Part shown: positions 7,754 to 16,387 of the stretch, in pieces
Layout of the letters: each line of letters begins with the position of its first letter
Numbering within the stretch: position 1 is the stretch's first letter
Assembly: GCF_046592965.1 (NCBI RefSeq)
Contig: NZ_JBISBV010000005.1
Coordinates: 1-64,000 of the forward strand
Direction of reading: 5' to 3'
Origin: Marivita sp046592965
GTDB taxonomy: Bacteria; Pseudomonadota; Alphaproteobacteria; Rhodobacterales; Rhodobacteraceae
Length of the DNA stretch: 64,000 nucleotides
The notes under the pieces: generated by a model
The model's input: only the letters and a program-made list of their open reading frames with translations
Database searches by the model: none
What the model was told of the DNA's origin: nothing
Position numbers and translations under genes: made by a program

Positions 7754-10437
7754 GCACGTTCAACATCCTTGTCGCCGTCTGCATCGGTTACGTCCTGTTT
7801 CTCTTTGCCGTGGCGTTTGCGGCAGATCGCCTGGCAATGCAGGGCCAGAAATCATGGCTGCGCTCGCCCTTGATCTATACGCTGTCGCTGTCGATCTATT
7901 GCACGGCCTGGACATTTTACGGCGCTGTCGGATCGGCGGCGCGCACCGGGTTCGAATACCTGACGATCTATCTCGGCCCGACCCTGGTGATGGTCAGCTG
8001 GTGGTGGTTGTTGCGCAAGCTGATCCGCATCGGGCGCACGCAGCGCATCACGTCGATCGCCGATCTGATCTCGTCGCGCTACGGCAAATCGAGCCTTCTG
8101 GCAGCCGGAGTCACGATCCTCGCGGTGATCGGCACGACGCCCTACATCGCCCTGCAATTGCAGTCCGTCACGTTGTCGTTTTCGGTGTTCGTGCCCGATA
8201 CCACAACCTCGCCCGACGATCACGGCGGCACGCTGGCGCTGTATCTTTCCATCGGTCTGGCGGTCTTCACTGTTCTTTTCGGCACGCGAAACCTCGATGC
8301 AAAAGAGCGTCATGACGGTGTGGTCATGGCCATTGCCGTGGAGGCGGTGGTCAAGCTTGTGGCGCTGATGTCGGTGGGCATATTTGTCGTCTGGGGTTTG
8401 TCCGGCGGCGTGTCAGAGGCATTGGCGCGGATCGACGCGTCGGAATTTGGCGCTTGGCAGACCGACCGCAGCCGATGGGCCGGATTGATCTTTCTCTCGG
8501 CCGCCGCCTTTCTGTGCCTGCCGCGCACTTTTCAGGTTCTCGTCGTGGAAAACGGCGATGAAGGGCATCTGCGCACGGCGAGTTGGGCGTTTCCACTGTA
8601 TCTCGGGCTGATGAGCCTGTTCGTCGTGCCGATTGCCGTTGCCGGTCTCGATCTGCTGCCCGACGATGCGAACCCGGATCTGTTCGTGCTGACCATTCCC
8701 TTGGCGTTCGGTCAGGACGGGCTGGCGATGCTGTCTTTTCTCGGCGGGTTCAGTTCGGCCACGTCGATGGTGATCGTCGCTGCGATCGCGCTGTCGACAA
8801 TGGTGTCGAACCACATTGTCATGCCGATATGGCTGCGCTTCAGAACGCGCGGCGCCAGTGTGTCGGGCGATGTGCGCCACGCCGTCCTGATGGCGCGGCG
8901 GATCTCCATCGTCGCCGTTGTGATGCTGGGTTATCTATACTACCGCGTCTCCAGTGGCGGAGAGGCGCTGGCCGCCATCGGGCTTGTCGCGTTCTGCGGT
9001 CTGGCGCAGGTTCTTCCAGCCATGATGGGCGGCATCTTCTGGCGCGGTGCCACCCGGCTTGGCGCGTTCGCGGGATTGACCGCCGGGTTTGTGACCTGGC
9101 TTTACACCTTGTACCTGCCGAGCCTCGATGCAGGCGCGATCCTGCCGCTGTCGGTGATCGAGCAGGGACCGTTCGGTCTGACATGGCTCAAGCCGCATGC
9201 GTTGTTCGGAATTTCGGGCATCGACGAGCTTATGCACGCCCTGCTGTGGAGCATGACGTTCAATGTGGTGTCTTTCGTGGGTGTTTCGTTGCTCAGCTTC
9301 CCGTCGCCATTGGAGCGCTTGCAAGCGGCGCAATTCGTCAACATCTTCGAGCATTCGACCGATACGCGCCGCTGGTCGGGTGGTGTTGGCCAAACAGAGG
9401 ATCTGCTGGTCATGGCGCAGCGCATCCTTGGTGCCGCGGAAGCGCAAACGCTGTTTGCCCGTTATGCCCGCCGCCAGGGCGCACGCGGCGCGTTGCCCTA
9501 TCCGACCCCCGATTTCCTTCAGGCGCTTGAGCGCGAATTGGGAAGTTCCGTCGGCGCTGCAACGGCGCACGCGATGGTGGGCCAGATCACCGGCGGCATG
9601 ACGGTGTCGGTCGAGGATCTGATGGCGGTGGCGGACGAGACGGCGCAGATGCTCGAATACTCCGCGCGCCTCAAGGAGCAATCCGAGGAGTTGAGCCGCA
9701 CCGCGCTGGAATTGCGCAACGCGAACCAGAAGTTGACCCGGCTGTCGATCCAGAAAGATGCCTTTCTCAGTCAGATCAGCCACGAATTGCGCACGCCGAT
9801 GACCTCGATCCGAGCGTTTTCGGAAATCCTGCGCGATACGGACAAGATGCAGCCCGCCGATCAGTCGCGCTACGCCTCCATCATCCATGACGAGGCACAG
9901 CGCCTGACCCGTCTGCTGGACGATCTGCTGGATCTGAGCGTGGTCGAGAACGGGCAGGTGAACCTCAATCTGCGACAGGGTTTGCTGAAAGACGTGCTGG
10001 ACCGTGCGGTTTCCTCGGCAGCGATTGGCGAGGACGGTGCGCAGTTCGAGATCGAGCGGATACCCGACGACGAGGCCATCATGCTGCACACCGATCTTGA
10101 CCGTCTATGTCAGGTGTTCATCAACCTCATCGCAAACGCGCGCAAATACTGCGACGCGCCGAACCCGCGACTGGTCATCCGGGTGCGCCAGACCGCCGAA
10201 AACGTGGTGATCGACTTCCAGGACAATGGCACTGGCATTTCCGCCGAGGCCGCCGACATGATCTTCGAGAAATTCGCCCGTGTCAGCGACCAGAAAGCAG
10301 GCGGAGCAGGATTGGGACTGGCGATTTGCCGTCAGGTGATGACGCGTCTGGGCGGGTCGGTCGACCACATTCCAGCCGCCAAAGGCGCGACATTCCGTGT
10401 CGTTTTGCCGAACCGTCTGGCACTGGCGGCACAATAA
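7750..10437 (+). CDS. Sodium/solute symporter-like sensor histidine kinase (CrbS-like)
   Basis: 895 residues. Residues 1 to about 530 form an SSS-family transporter-like domain with about 13 hydrophobic helices. Residues about 550-620 match the STAC linker found in such kinases (LVMAQRILGAAEAQTLFARY). A coiled segment then leads to the kinase core: H-box ISHELRTPM with His678, N-box NLIANARKY, G-boxes DNGTGIS and GAGLGLAIC. No extra PAS or C-terminal receiver is seen. In Vibrio and Pseudomonas, CrbS proteins of this design control acetyl-CoA synthetase. Its position 7.6 kb from acs, with the ScfR-type gene between, supports sensing or transport-coupled sensing of acetate or another short-chain acid. 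Confidence 0.9.
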   Translation: MSTFNILVAVCIGYVLFLFAVAFAADRLAMQGQKSWLRSPLIYTLSLSIYCTAWTFYGAVGSAARTGFEYLTIYLGPTLVMVSWWWLLRKLIRIGRTQRITSIADLISSRYGKSSLLAAGVTILAVIGTTPYIALQLQSVTLSFSVFVPDTTTSPDDHGGTLALYLSIGLAVFTVLFGTRNLDAKERHDGVVMAIAVEAVVKLVALMSVGIFVVWGLSGGVSEALARIDASEFGAWQTDRSRWAGLIFLSAAAFLCLPRTFQVLVVENGDEGHLRTASWAFPLYLGLMSLFVVPIAVAGLDLLPDDANPDLFVLTIPLAFGQDGLAMLSFLGGFSSATSMVIVAAIALSTMVSNHIVMPIWLRFRTRGASVSGDVRHAVLMARRISIVAVVMLGYLYYRVSSGGEALAAIGLVAFCGLAQVLPAMMGGIFWRGATRLGAFAGLTAGFVTWLYTLYLPSLDAGAILPLSVIEQGPFGLTWLKPHALFGISGIDELMHALLWSMTFNVVSFVGVSLLSFPSPLERLQAAQFVNIFEHSTDTRRWSGGVGQTEDLLVMAQRILGAAEAQTLFARYARRQGARGALPYPTPDFLQALERELGSSVGAATAHAMVGQITGGMTVSVEDLMAVADETAQMLEYSARLKEQSEELSRTALELRNANQKLTRLSIQKDAFLSQISHELRTPMTSIRAFSEILRDTDKMQPADQSRYASIIHDEAQRLTRLLDDLLDLSVVENGQVNLNLRQGLLKDVLDRAVSSAAIGEDGAQFEIERIPDDEAIMLHTDLDRLCQVFINLIANARKYCDAPNPRLVIRVRQTAENVVIDFQDNGTGISAEAADMIFEKFARVSDQKAGGAGLGLAICRQVMTRLGGSVDHIPAAKGATFRVVLPNRLALAAQ

Positions 10438-10458
10438 TCTTCATCTCGACCGGATTTG

Positions 10459-10474
10459 CTAAACCCTTGGTAAC
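10459..10474 (+). promoter_or_regulatory. Degenerate CtrA-like box
   Basis: CTAA-N7-GTAAC, one mismatch in each half of the CtrA consensus TTAA-N7-TTAAC, about 50 bp before the FliM/N-like gene. CtrA controls motility genes in Rhodobacterales, so the site fits the downstream product. Weak on sequence alone. Confidence 0.3.
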
Positions 10475-10524
10475 CAATTCTCGCCATAACCGACCTGCGC
10501 GGTGAGAAGGGCTTTTGCGGAGAT

Positions 10525-11553
10525 ATGACAGTCGAGGCGTCGGACACGGTTCTGGAACGAAAGGCACGGGCACAGCGCAAGGCACGCAATGTCGGTGCGG
10601 TTTCGATACCCCGCGCCCTGGGTCGCGGATTGTCCATCGCAGCCGATGCGCTTTGGGGGCTTGGGCTTGGCGCCAGTTTGCACAAGGACGATACGCTTGA
10701 AACCGATGTGGCGCTTGACAGAGTGTCCGATGATCAACTGTTGATCGTCATCGAGTGCGAAAACCGCGCCGCCGGGCTTGTGGCAATCGACCGGGATCTT
10801 GTGACCGGCCTGATCGAGGTGCAGACCTTGGGAAAGGTGACGCGCTTTCCACTCGACAGCCGCGCCTTTACCCCGACCGACGCCGCGATGATGGCCCCGT
10901 TGATCGACGCCGCACTGCCACGCTTCGCGTCGATGCTGGCGGGACAGCCCGAGATGTCGCATCTGCAAGGCTACAGTTTCGGCGCGCTTGTCGAGGACCG
11001 TCAGACGGGTGGTCTTGCGCTTGATGCACCCAGTTATCAGGTCATCATGCTCGACATCTCGCTCGCGCAGGGAACACGCAAGGGGCGGATGGTGTTTCTG
11101 TTGCCCGAGGCTGAAAAACCCGCCGACGGCGATGACAAGCCGGGCAGCGAAGGCAGACACGCGGCGACGCTCAAACTGGTTCCGGCGCGGATGCAGGCGG
11201 TGCTGACGCGAATTCACATCCCGCTCGACAAGGCGCAATCGCTCAAACCCGGTGATGTGCTGGCGATCTCGCCCGAGGCGATCAATTCGGCAATGCTGGT
11301 CGTGAATGGCGGCCACATCGCGGCGCGTGGCAAGATGGGGCAGATGAACGGCTTTCGCGCCGTGCGCATCGGCGCGGCGAGCAGCCCCTTGCATCAGCCC
11401 GCGGCGCCGCAAAAAACCGACATGGTTTCAGCCCCCGACGACGTGCCGCAACAACCCCGCATCGCGCCACCGTCCCAGACCGAAAACATCGATTTCGGCA
11501 TATCACTCGATACGCAACTCGACGACCTCGCCGCCAGCTTGTCCGACCCTTAG
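10525..11553 (+). CDS. FliM/FliN-family (SpoA domain) protein, orphan
   Basis: 342 residues. The region around 205-295 (LTRIHIPLDKAQSLKPGDVLAISPE, then VNGGHIAARGKMGQMNG) has the beta-rich SpoA domain of flagellar switch proteins FliM/FliN. The N-terminal 200 residues resemble a diverged FliM middle domain, and the C-terminal 50 are low-complexity and Pro/Gln-rich. ATG 10525 has a GCGGAG site. No other flagellar genes are nearby; it sits between the sensor kinase and the sulfide module. It may contribute to a C-ring variant or to secretion-type sorting; exact role unknown. Confidence 0.75.
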   Translation: MTVEASDTVLERKARAQRKARNVGAVSIPRALGRGLSIAADALWGLGLGASLHKDDTLETDVALDRVSDDQLLIVIECENRAAGLVAIDRDLVTGLIEVQTLGKVTRFPLDSRAFTPTDAAMMAPLIDAALPRFASMLAGQPEMSHLQGYSFGALVEDRQTGGLALDAPSYQVIMLDISLAQGTRKGRMVFLLPEAEKPADGDDKPGSEGRHAATLKLVPARMQAVLTRIHIPLDKAQSLKPGDVLAISPEAINSAMLVVNGGHIAARGKMGQMNGFRAVRIGAASSPLHQPAAPQKTDMVSAPDDVPQQPRIAPPSQTENIDFGISLDTQLDDLAASLSDP

Positions 11554-11555
11554 GA

Positions 11556-11990
11556 TCAGGAGCGGGCGTGCGCGGCGGTCGCCTCGAGCGCCGGGCGCAA
11601 TCCGGACAGGTCGTATCCGGCGCGTCTCGCGGTGTCCAAGATCGCATCGGTCGGCATAGCGCCCGCCTCGCTCAACGCCCAGACGACCGAGGATCGGGTT
11701 CCGGATGCGCAATAGGCCAGCACCGGACCGTCAGAGTCCTCAACAATGGCCGATTGGCGCGCAATGCGGTCGGGGGTCATGGTTTGATGGGTGATCGGCA
11801 GAACCTCAAAGCGCAGCCCGGCCGCCTCCATCGCGGTGCGAATGATTTCGGCGTGGTGCGACGGCGGCACTTCTTCGTCGGGCCGGTTGCAGATCACGGT
11901 GGTAAAGCCCGCAGATTTGATAGCGGCGGCATCCCCGGCGCTGATCTGCGGTGACACGCTATAGCGCTCTGTGATTGGTCGAATATCCAT
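11556..11990 (-). CDS. BLH-type phosphatase-like protein (DUF442, TIGR01244 family)
   Basis: 144 residues with a dual-specificity-phosphatase-like fold: TVICNRPDEE at 31-40 and the P-loop CASGTRS with Cys94 and Arg99 (C-x4-R spacing here, shorter than the C-x5-R of true phosphatases). Members accompany or fuse to persulfide dioxygenases in sulfide-oxidation operons and may handle persulfide sulfur. Last gene of the minus-strand sulfur operon, 9 bp after the second YedE half. It converges on the FliM-like gene with a 2-bp gap. Confidence 0.88.
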   Translation of the reverse strand: MDIRPITERYSVSPQISAGDAAAIKSAGFTTVICNRPDEEVPPSHHAEIIRTAMEAAGLRFEVLPITHQTMTPDRIARQSAIVEDSDGPVLAYCASGTRSSVVWALSEAGAMPTDAILDTARRAGYDLSGLRPALEATAAHARS

Positions 11991-11999
11991 GAATGTGTC

Positions 12000-12434
12000 C
12001 TACTGCGCGGGCACAACTCTGTCCAGCCACGCCCGAACGGGGGGCATTCCCGCCATGCCGACCAGCATCGCCGCCAGAAAGATCAACCCTTCGCTGCCGC
12101 CATAGCTGAGCGACGCGATCGCCGGGCCGGGACACAAACCCACCAACCCCCATCCCATGCCGAACATCACCGACCCGATGACCAGGTTGCGGCCCAGCCT
12201 CGGCTCTGGAGGTGGCGGCATCGCGTCGCCAAGAAGCGCATAGCGCCGCCGCGCTGCAACCCTCCACGCAATCGCCATCGGTATGATCGCGCCACCCATG
12301 ACGAAAGCCAGCGTCGGATCCCAATCGCCGAATATGTCAAGCCACCCCTGCACCTTGCGGGTGTCTGTCATACCCGACACGAGAAGCCCCGCGCCAAACA
12401 AGCCGCCGGACAGGAATGCGAACAGCGCGCGCAT
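12000..12434 (-). CDS. YeeE/YedE-type sulfur transporter half, DUF6691-like
   Basis: 144-residue membrane protein with about four helices. The motif GLCPGPAIASLSYGG near 106-120 is the counterpart of the sulfur-conducting loop in YeeE/YedE proteins. The ATG at 12434 overlaps the stop of the preceding half by one base (TGATG), so the two halves are made together. Such pairs are thought to pass thiosulfate or reduced sulfur across the inner membrane. Confidence 0.88.
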   Translation of the reverse strand: MRALFAFLSGGLFGAGLLVSGMTDTRKVQGWLDIFGDWDPTLAFVMGGAIIPMAIAWRVAARRRYALLGDAMPPPPEPRLGRNLVIGSVMFGMGWGLVGLCPGPAIASLSYGGSEGLIFLAAMLVGMAGMPPVRAWLDRVVPAQ

Positions 12435-12859
12435 CAGATCACCCCCAAAACGTGACGGAAGACCACGACACAAAGGCCGCCTGCCAGAATATAGAACACC
12501 GTTGCCACCATGCCGCGCAGCGACAGCCGCGAGATCCCGCAAACCCCGTGGCCCGACGTACACCCGTTGGCCAGCCGTGTGCCAAACCCCACCAGCAGAC
12601 CAGCGGCGATCAAGAGGACGACGTTGCCGGTGGCGTATGTGTCCTTCGGGCCGACAAGACCCAGCAGGGCAAACGGCACGAGCGCCACGCCCAGCAGAAA
12701 GCTGAGCTTTTCGAGCCGGGTTCCGACGCCGCTGCCATCGACAAGCGCGCCGATGATGCCACTGGCGCCCATGATCCGCCCGTTCGCCAACAGAAAGACA
12801 GCTCCGGCGGTGCCGATCAGCGCTCCGCCGATCAGCCCGTAAATCCAGTCCGGGTTCAT
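12434..12859 (-). CDS. YeeE/YedE-type sulfur transporter half
   Basis: 141-residue inner-membrane protein. GGALIGTAGAVFLLANGRIMGASGI at the N-terminus and NGCTSGHGVCGISRLS near 98-113 are the diagnostic YeeE/YedE motifs, with conserved cysteines likely to contact the sulfur substrate. Full-length YeeE is about 350 residues; here the function is split over two short genes. It starts 3 bp after the dioxygenase-like gene stop. Confidence 0.9.
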   Translation of the reverse strand: MNPDWIYGLIGGALIGTAGAVFLLANGRIMGASGIIGALVDGSGVGTRLEKLSFLLGVALVPFALLGLVGPKDTYATGNVVLLIAAGLLVGFGTRLANGCTSGHGVCGISRLSLRGMVATVFYILAGGLCVVVFRHVLGVI

Positions 12860-12862
12860 CGG

Positions 12863-13726
12863 TTACAATCCGTTCACAGGCACTTTGAGGAAGACCTTTC
12901 CGTCGTCATCCGCAGGTGGCATTTGCCCGGCGCGCATGTTGACCTGCAACGACGGAATGATCAGTTTGGGCATCGCCAGTGTTGCGTCCCGGCGGTCTCG
13001 CATTTCGACAAAGGTCGATTTGGAGGCATTGCCGCCGACATGGACATTGCCCGCCTTTTGCGCCGCGACCGTGGTTTCCCAGGCAAAATCCTCGCGCCCC
13101 GGCGCCTTGTAGTCATGGCCGACAAAAATGCGGGTCTCGTCGGGCAGGGCCAGAATTTTTTGCACCGAATCGTAGAGTTCAGAGGATGAGCCGCCCGGAA
13201 AATCGCAGCGTGCGGTGCCGAAATCGGGCATGAACAACGTGTCACCCACAAAAGCGGCGTCGCCAATCACATATGTCAGGCACGCCGGCGTGTGGCCCGG
13301 CGTGTGCAGCACGTCAGCGCGCATCTGACCGATGTGGAAACTGTCGCCTTCCTTGAACAGCCTGTCGAACTGGCTGCCATCGCGTTGGAATTCCGATCCC
13401 TCGTTGAAGACCTTTCCGAACGTGTCCTGAACAACCTGAATGCGGTCGCCGATCCCGATCTTGCCGCCCAGAGCCTCTTGCAGATAGGGCGCGGCGCTGA
13501 GGTGGTCGGCGTGAACATGGGTTTCGAGCAGCCATTGCACATCCAGCCCGTGTTCGTTGACAAAGGCGATCACAGCATCGGCAGACTTGGTATCGGTGCG
13601 GCCCGACGAATAATCGAAATCAAGAACGCTATCGACAATCGCGCACGCACTGCCCTCGGGGTCGCGCACCACATACGAGATGGTATGTGTCGCGTCGTCA
13701 AAGAATGCGGTAATATCAGGTCTCAT
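12863..13726 (-). CDS. Metallo-beta-lactamase-fold persulfide dioxygenase-like enzyme
   Basis: 287 residues. The metal motif H-x-H-x-D-H lies at 70-75 (ETHVHADH), with further ligands in HTPGHTP and FVGHDY. This matches the BLH/ETHE1 branch of the MBL fold, which oxidises glutathione persulfide to sulfite and glutathione. The start at ATG 13726 has an AGGAG site; a longer upstream frame lacks one. First gene of the operon with two YedE halves and the DUF442-type protein, a standard sulfide-detoxification set. The usual ArsR-type sensor BigR is not encoded nearby. Confidence 0.87.
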   Translation of the reverse strand: MRPDITAFFDDATHTISYVVRDPEGSACAIVDSVLDFDYSSGRTDTKSADAVIAFVNEHGLDVQWLLETHVHADHLSAAPYLQEALGGKIGIGDRIQVVQDTFGKVFNEGSEFQRDGSQFDRLFKEGDSFHIGQMRADVLHTPGHTPACLTYVIGDAAFVGDTLFMPDFGTARCDFPGGSSSELYDSVQKILALPDETRIFVGHDYKAPGREDFAWETTVAAQKAGNVHVGGNASKSTFVEMRDRRDATLAMPKLIIPSLQVNMRAGQMPPADDDGKVFLKVPVNGL

Positions 13727-13748
13727 GGTCGGGCTCCTGTTTGCGCTT

Positions 13749-13771
13749 AACATATAAACATTGTTGAATAC
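13749..13771. promoter_or_regulatory. AT-rich imperfect palindrome upstream of the sulfide operon
   Basis: The short gap before the dioxygenase gene holds an AT-rich stretch with AACA...TGTT outer arms (AACATATAAACATTGTT). BigR-type ArsR repressors bind AT-rich imperfect palindromes over the promoter of this kind of operon, so this is a candidate operator or -10 region. Low confidence. Confidence 0.3.
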
Positions 13772-13830
13772 GTGGCAAGGGTGTCGGGAGGTGGCTTGTG
13801 TCATGGCCAGACCCCGAAGTAGGAGCGATC

Positions 13831-14520
13831 ATGGCAACGCCTCGGTTTCACCGCTACGCGATCTATCATCTTCCGACCGGATCGCTCGGCCGGTTTGGCG
13901 CGGCGTGGTTGGGGTGGGATCCGGTGACGGCCCGTTACCGGCCAAATGACGAGACTTGTGAATGGACAGCAATACCGCGCCGTTACGGGTTTCATGCAAC
14001 ACTGAAAGCCCCGTTCGAGTTGCGCGAGAGCGCGACAGTCGATGCGCTTGACGCCGCGGCAGAGGCTTTGGCGCAGTCTCTTGCACCGGTGCACATCTCA
14101 GCACTTGAGCCGACTTGGCTGGGCAGATTTCTTGCGCTGGTCCCGTCGGCGCCGTCACCGGAGCTTTGCGCGCTGGCTGACCAGTGCGTGACGACACTCG
14201 ATCCGTTCCGCAGGCCGACACCGGAAAAAGACCGCGAGAAATACGAGGCGCGCAACCTGAGCGCGGAGCTGCAGAGTAACCTTGCGACCTGGGGCTATCC
14301 CTATGTTCTCGACGCATTTCGCTTTCATCTGACGGTGACAGGACGGGTGCCGAAGGCGGCAAGACCGGCGGTCGAAACCGCCCTTGCCTCGCGGCTGCCT
14401 GACATGACGCAAGGCTACACGCTCGATAGGATCTCTCTGATGGGCGAAGATGCGGACGGCTGGTTTCACCAGATCAATGCCTATTCGCTGGCGGCGTGTC
14501 CCGCTGGGTCGGACAAATAG
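13831..14520 (+). CDS. 2H phosphoesterase-like protein (DUF1045, phosphonate-operon type)
   Basis: 229 residues with two H-x-T motifs, FHATLK (His55) and FHLTVTG (His166), the mark of the 2H phosphoesterase fold. The overall pattern (RYAIYHLP at the start, the RYGFHATLK motif) fits the DUF1045/TIGR03223 family found in phosphonate operons, where it may act on cyclic phosphate intermediates. ATG 13831 has AGGAG at 13821-13825. No phn genes are in the window, so its local role is unclear. Its last 40 bp overlap the 3' end of choV on the other strand. Confidence 0.8.
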   Translation: MATPRFHRYAIYHLPTGSLGRFGAAWLGWDPVTARYRPNDETCEWTAIPRRYGFHATLKAPFELRESATVDALDAAAEALAQSLAPVHISALEPTWLGRFLALVPSAPSPELCALADQCVTTLDPFRRPTPEKDREKYEARNLSAELQSNLATWGYPYVLDAFRFHLTVTGRVPKAARPAVETALASRLPDMTQGYTLDRISLMGEDADGWFHQINAYSLAACPAGSDK

Positions 14521-15527
14521 GCCAATACGTCATTCTTGCCGATCACCCCGATCTGCGCGCCTTGATCAATGACCGCGAGGTCGGTCGGGCTGCTGACAAG
14601 GGTTGTCATCACTTCTTGAACACGCGCATCGGCATCGACGCTGTCCGCACCCGAAACCGCCGTACCGGCCCGCATTACATCGCGGGCGCGCAGTACACCG
14701 AGGGGATTCATGTGTTGGACGAAGTCCGCCACGTAAGGGTTTGACGGATTTCTGAAAATATCCTGCGGGGTGCCGCATTGCACGATCCGTCCGCCTTCCA
14801 TGATCGCGATGCGATTGCCGATCTTGAACGCTTCGTCCAGATCGTGGCTGACGAAGATGATGGTGCGCTGAAGCTTTTCCTGAAGCTCCAGCAGATCATC
14901 CTGTAGCTTTGTGCGGATCAGGGGGTCCAGCGCCGAGAATGGCTCGTCCATCAAAAGGATCGGCGCATCCGTCACAAACGCCCGCGCAAGCCCCACGCGC
15001 TGCTGCATTCCGCCCGACAATTCGGCCACCTTGCGATCCGCCCACTCGGCCAGACCCACCATTTCAAGCTGCGCCTCGACGCGCTCGGCACGTTCGGGCT
15101 TGTCCATTCCGCCAAGCTCCAGCCCAAGGCCCACGTTCTCGCGCACGCTGCGCCAGGGCAGCAGCCCGAATTGCTGAAACACCATCGCCACATGATGCAG
15201 CCGAATACGCCGCAAAGTCGCCTGATCGGCATGGGTCACGTCAACCATGCCAGAGCCGTCATGCACCCGCACAGAGCCGCGCGCGACAGGGTTCAAACCG
15301 TTGACCGCGCGAAGCAGCGTGGATTTGCCCGATCCGGAGAGGCCCATCAACACGAGGATTTCGCCCTCGGCCACATCGAGCGTGCAATCATGCACGCCCA
15401 GCACCTGACCGGTTGCGGCCTGAATTTCGCTTCTGCTCTGGCCCGCATCCATCAGCGGCAGCGCCAGTTCCGGTTTGTCGCCGAACACGATGGACACATT
15501 GTCGAATTCTACGCGATGACCGCTCAT
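14481..15527 (-). CDS. choV: Choline/betaine ABC transporter ATPase
   Basis: 348 residues. Walker A GLSGSGKS at 62-69, FQQFGLLPWRSV, signature LSGGMQQRVGLARA, and Walker B ILLMDEPFSALDPL. A C-terminal CBS-like segment (from about 280) includes the DLAVIDQGAQIGVI stretch, as in ProV/ChoV/OpuA ATPases. It energises choline uptake with ChoW and ChoX. The ATG at 15527 overlaps the choW stop by 4 bp. Order choX-choW-choV next to betI-betB-betA points to choline rather than proline betaine. Confidence 0.93.
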   Translation of the reverse strand: MSGHRVEFDNVSIVFGDKPELALPLMDAGQSRSEIQAATGQVLGVHDCTLDVAEGEILVLMGLSGSGKSTLLRAVNGLNPVARGSVRVHDGSGMVDVTHADQATLRRIRLHHVAMVFQQFGLLPWRSVRENVGLGLELGGMDKPERAERVEAQLEMVGLAEWADRKVAELSGGMQQRVGLARAFVTDAPILLMDEPFSALDPLIRTKLQDDLLELQEKLQRTIIFVSHDLDEAFKIGNRIAIMEGGRIVQCGTPQDIFRNPSNPYVADFVQHMNPLGVLRARDVMRAGTAVSGADSVDADARVQEVMTTLVSSPTDLAVIDQGAQIGVIGKNDVLAYLSDPAGHAASE

Positions 15528-16360
15528 TTGGGACGCTCCATGCGCAACATGCGGTCAAGAATGATCGCCACGACCACGATGACGAACCCGCTTTCGAAGC
15601 CCTTGGCCGTGTTCACCTGATTGAGCGCGCGCACCACCGGCACACCCAGACCATCAGCCCCGACAAGCGCCGCGATCACCACCATCGACAGCGACAGCAT
15701 GATCGTCTGGTTGAGTCCGGTCATGATCTGGGGCAGGGCCGAGGGCAGTTCGACCTTCCAGAGCAATTGCCGTCGTGTCGCGCCAAAGGCTTGTGCCGCC
15801 TCGATCAATGGCAGGGGCGTGGAACTCACCCCCAGATGGGTCAGACGGATCGGCGCGGGCAGCACGAAGATCACGGTGGCGATCAGCCCCGGCACCATGC
15901 CGATGCCGAAAAATACAATTGCCGGAATGAGATAGACGAAGGTTGGCAGGGTCTGCATGAGGTCCAGTACCGGCCGCATCCACGCATATAGGTTCGGCCG
16001 GTGCGCCACCGCGATGCCGATGGGTACACCAACTCCCATGCACACCACGCAGGCCGACAGCACCAGCGTCAGGCTTTCGGTCGTTTCCTCCCAATAGCCC
16101 TGGTTGATGATGAACAGAAATCCGAGAAAGACGAACAGGCTCACTTTCCAACTGCGCTGAAGCGCCCAGGTCAGAGCGACGAAGATCGCGACGATCACCA
16201 GCGGATGCGGCGTTTGCAGCAGCCACAGAAAGCCGTCGATCATCGCTTCCAGCCCGTCCGACAGCGCATCGAAAAAGAACGCGCCGTTGCGTTCGAGCCA
16301 ATCAAAGCCATCCCCGGCGATCTGTCCCACCGGGATCTTGTTGTCCGTCAGCCAATCCAT
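15524..16360 (-). CDS. choW: Choline/betaine ABC transporter permease
   Basis: 278-residue inner-membrane permease of the OpuA/ProW type. The EAA-like segment (GVSSTPLPLIEAAQAFGATRRQ) interacts with the ATPase, and helices after ALTWALQRSWKVSLFVF follow the family pattern. It starts at ATG 16360, 62 bp after the choX stop across an intercistronic hairpin, and overlaps choV by 4 bp. Confidence 0.93.
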   Translation of the reverse strand: MDWLTDNKIPVGQIAGDGFDWLERNGAFFFDALSDGLEAMIDGFLWLLQTPHPLVIVAIFVALTWALQRSWKVSLFVFLGFLFIINQGYWEETTESLTLVLSACVVCMGVGVPIGIAVAHRPNLYAWMRPVLDLMQTLPTFVYLIPAIVFFGIGMVPGLIATVIFVLPAPIRLTHLGVSSTPLPLIEAAQAFGATRRQLLWKVELPSALPQIMTGLNQTIMLSLSMVVIAALVGADGLGVPVVRALNQVNTAKGFESGFVIVVVAIILDRMLRMERPK

Positions 16361-16387
16361 ACCGCGGCCTTGTCGATTCAGAAATTA

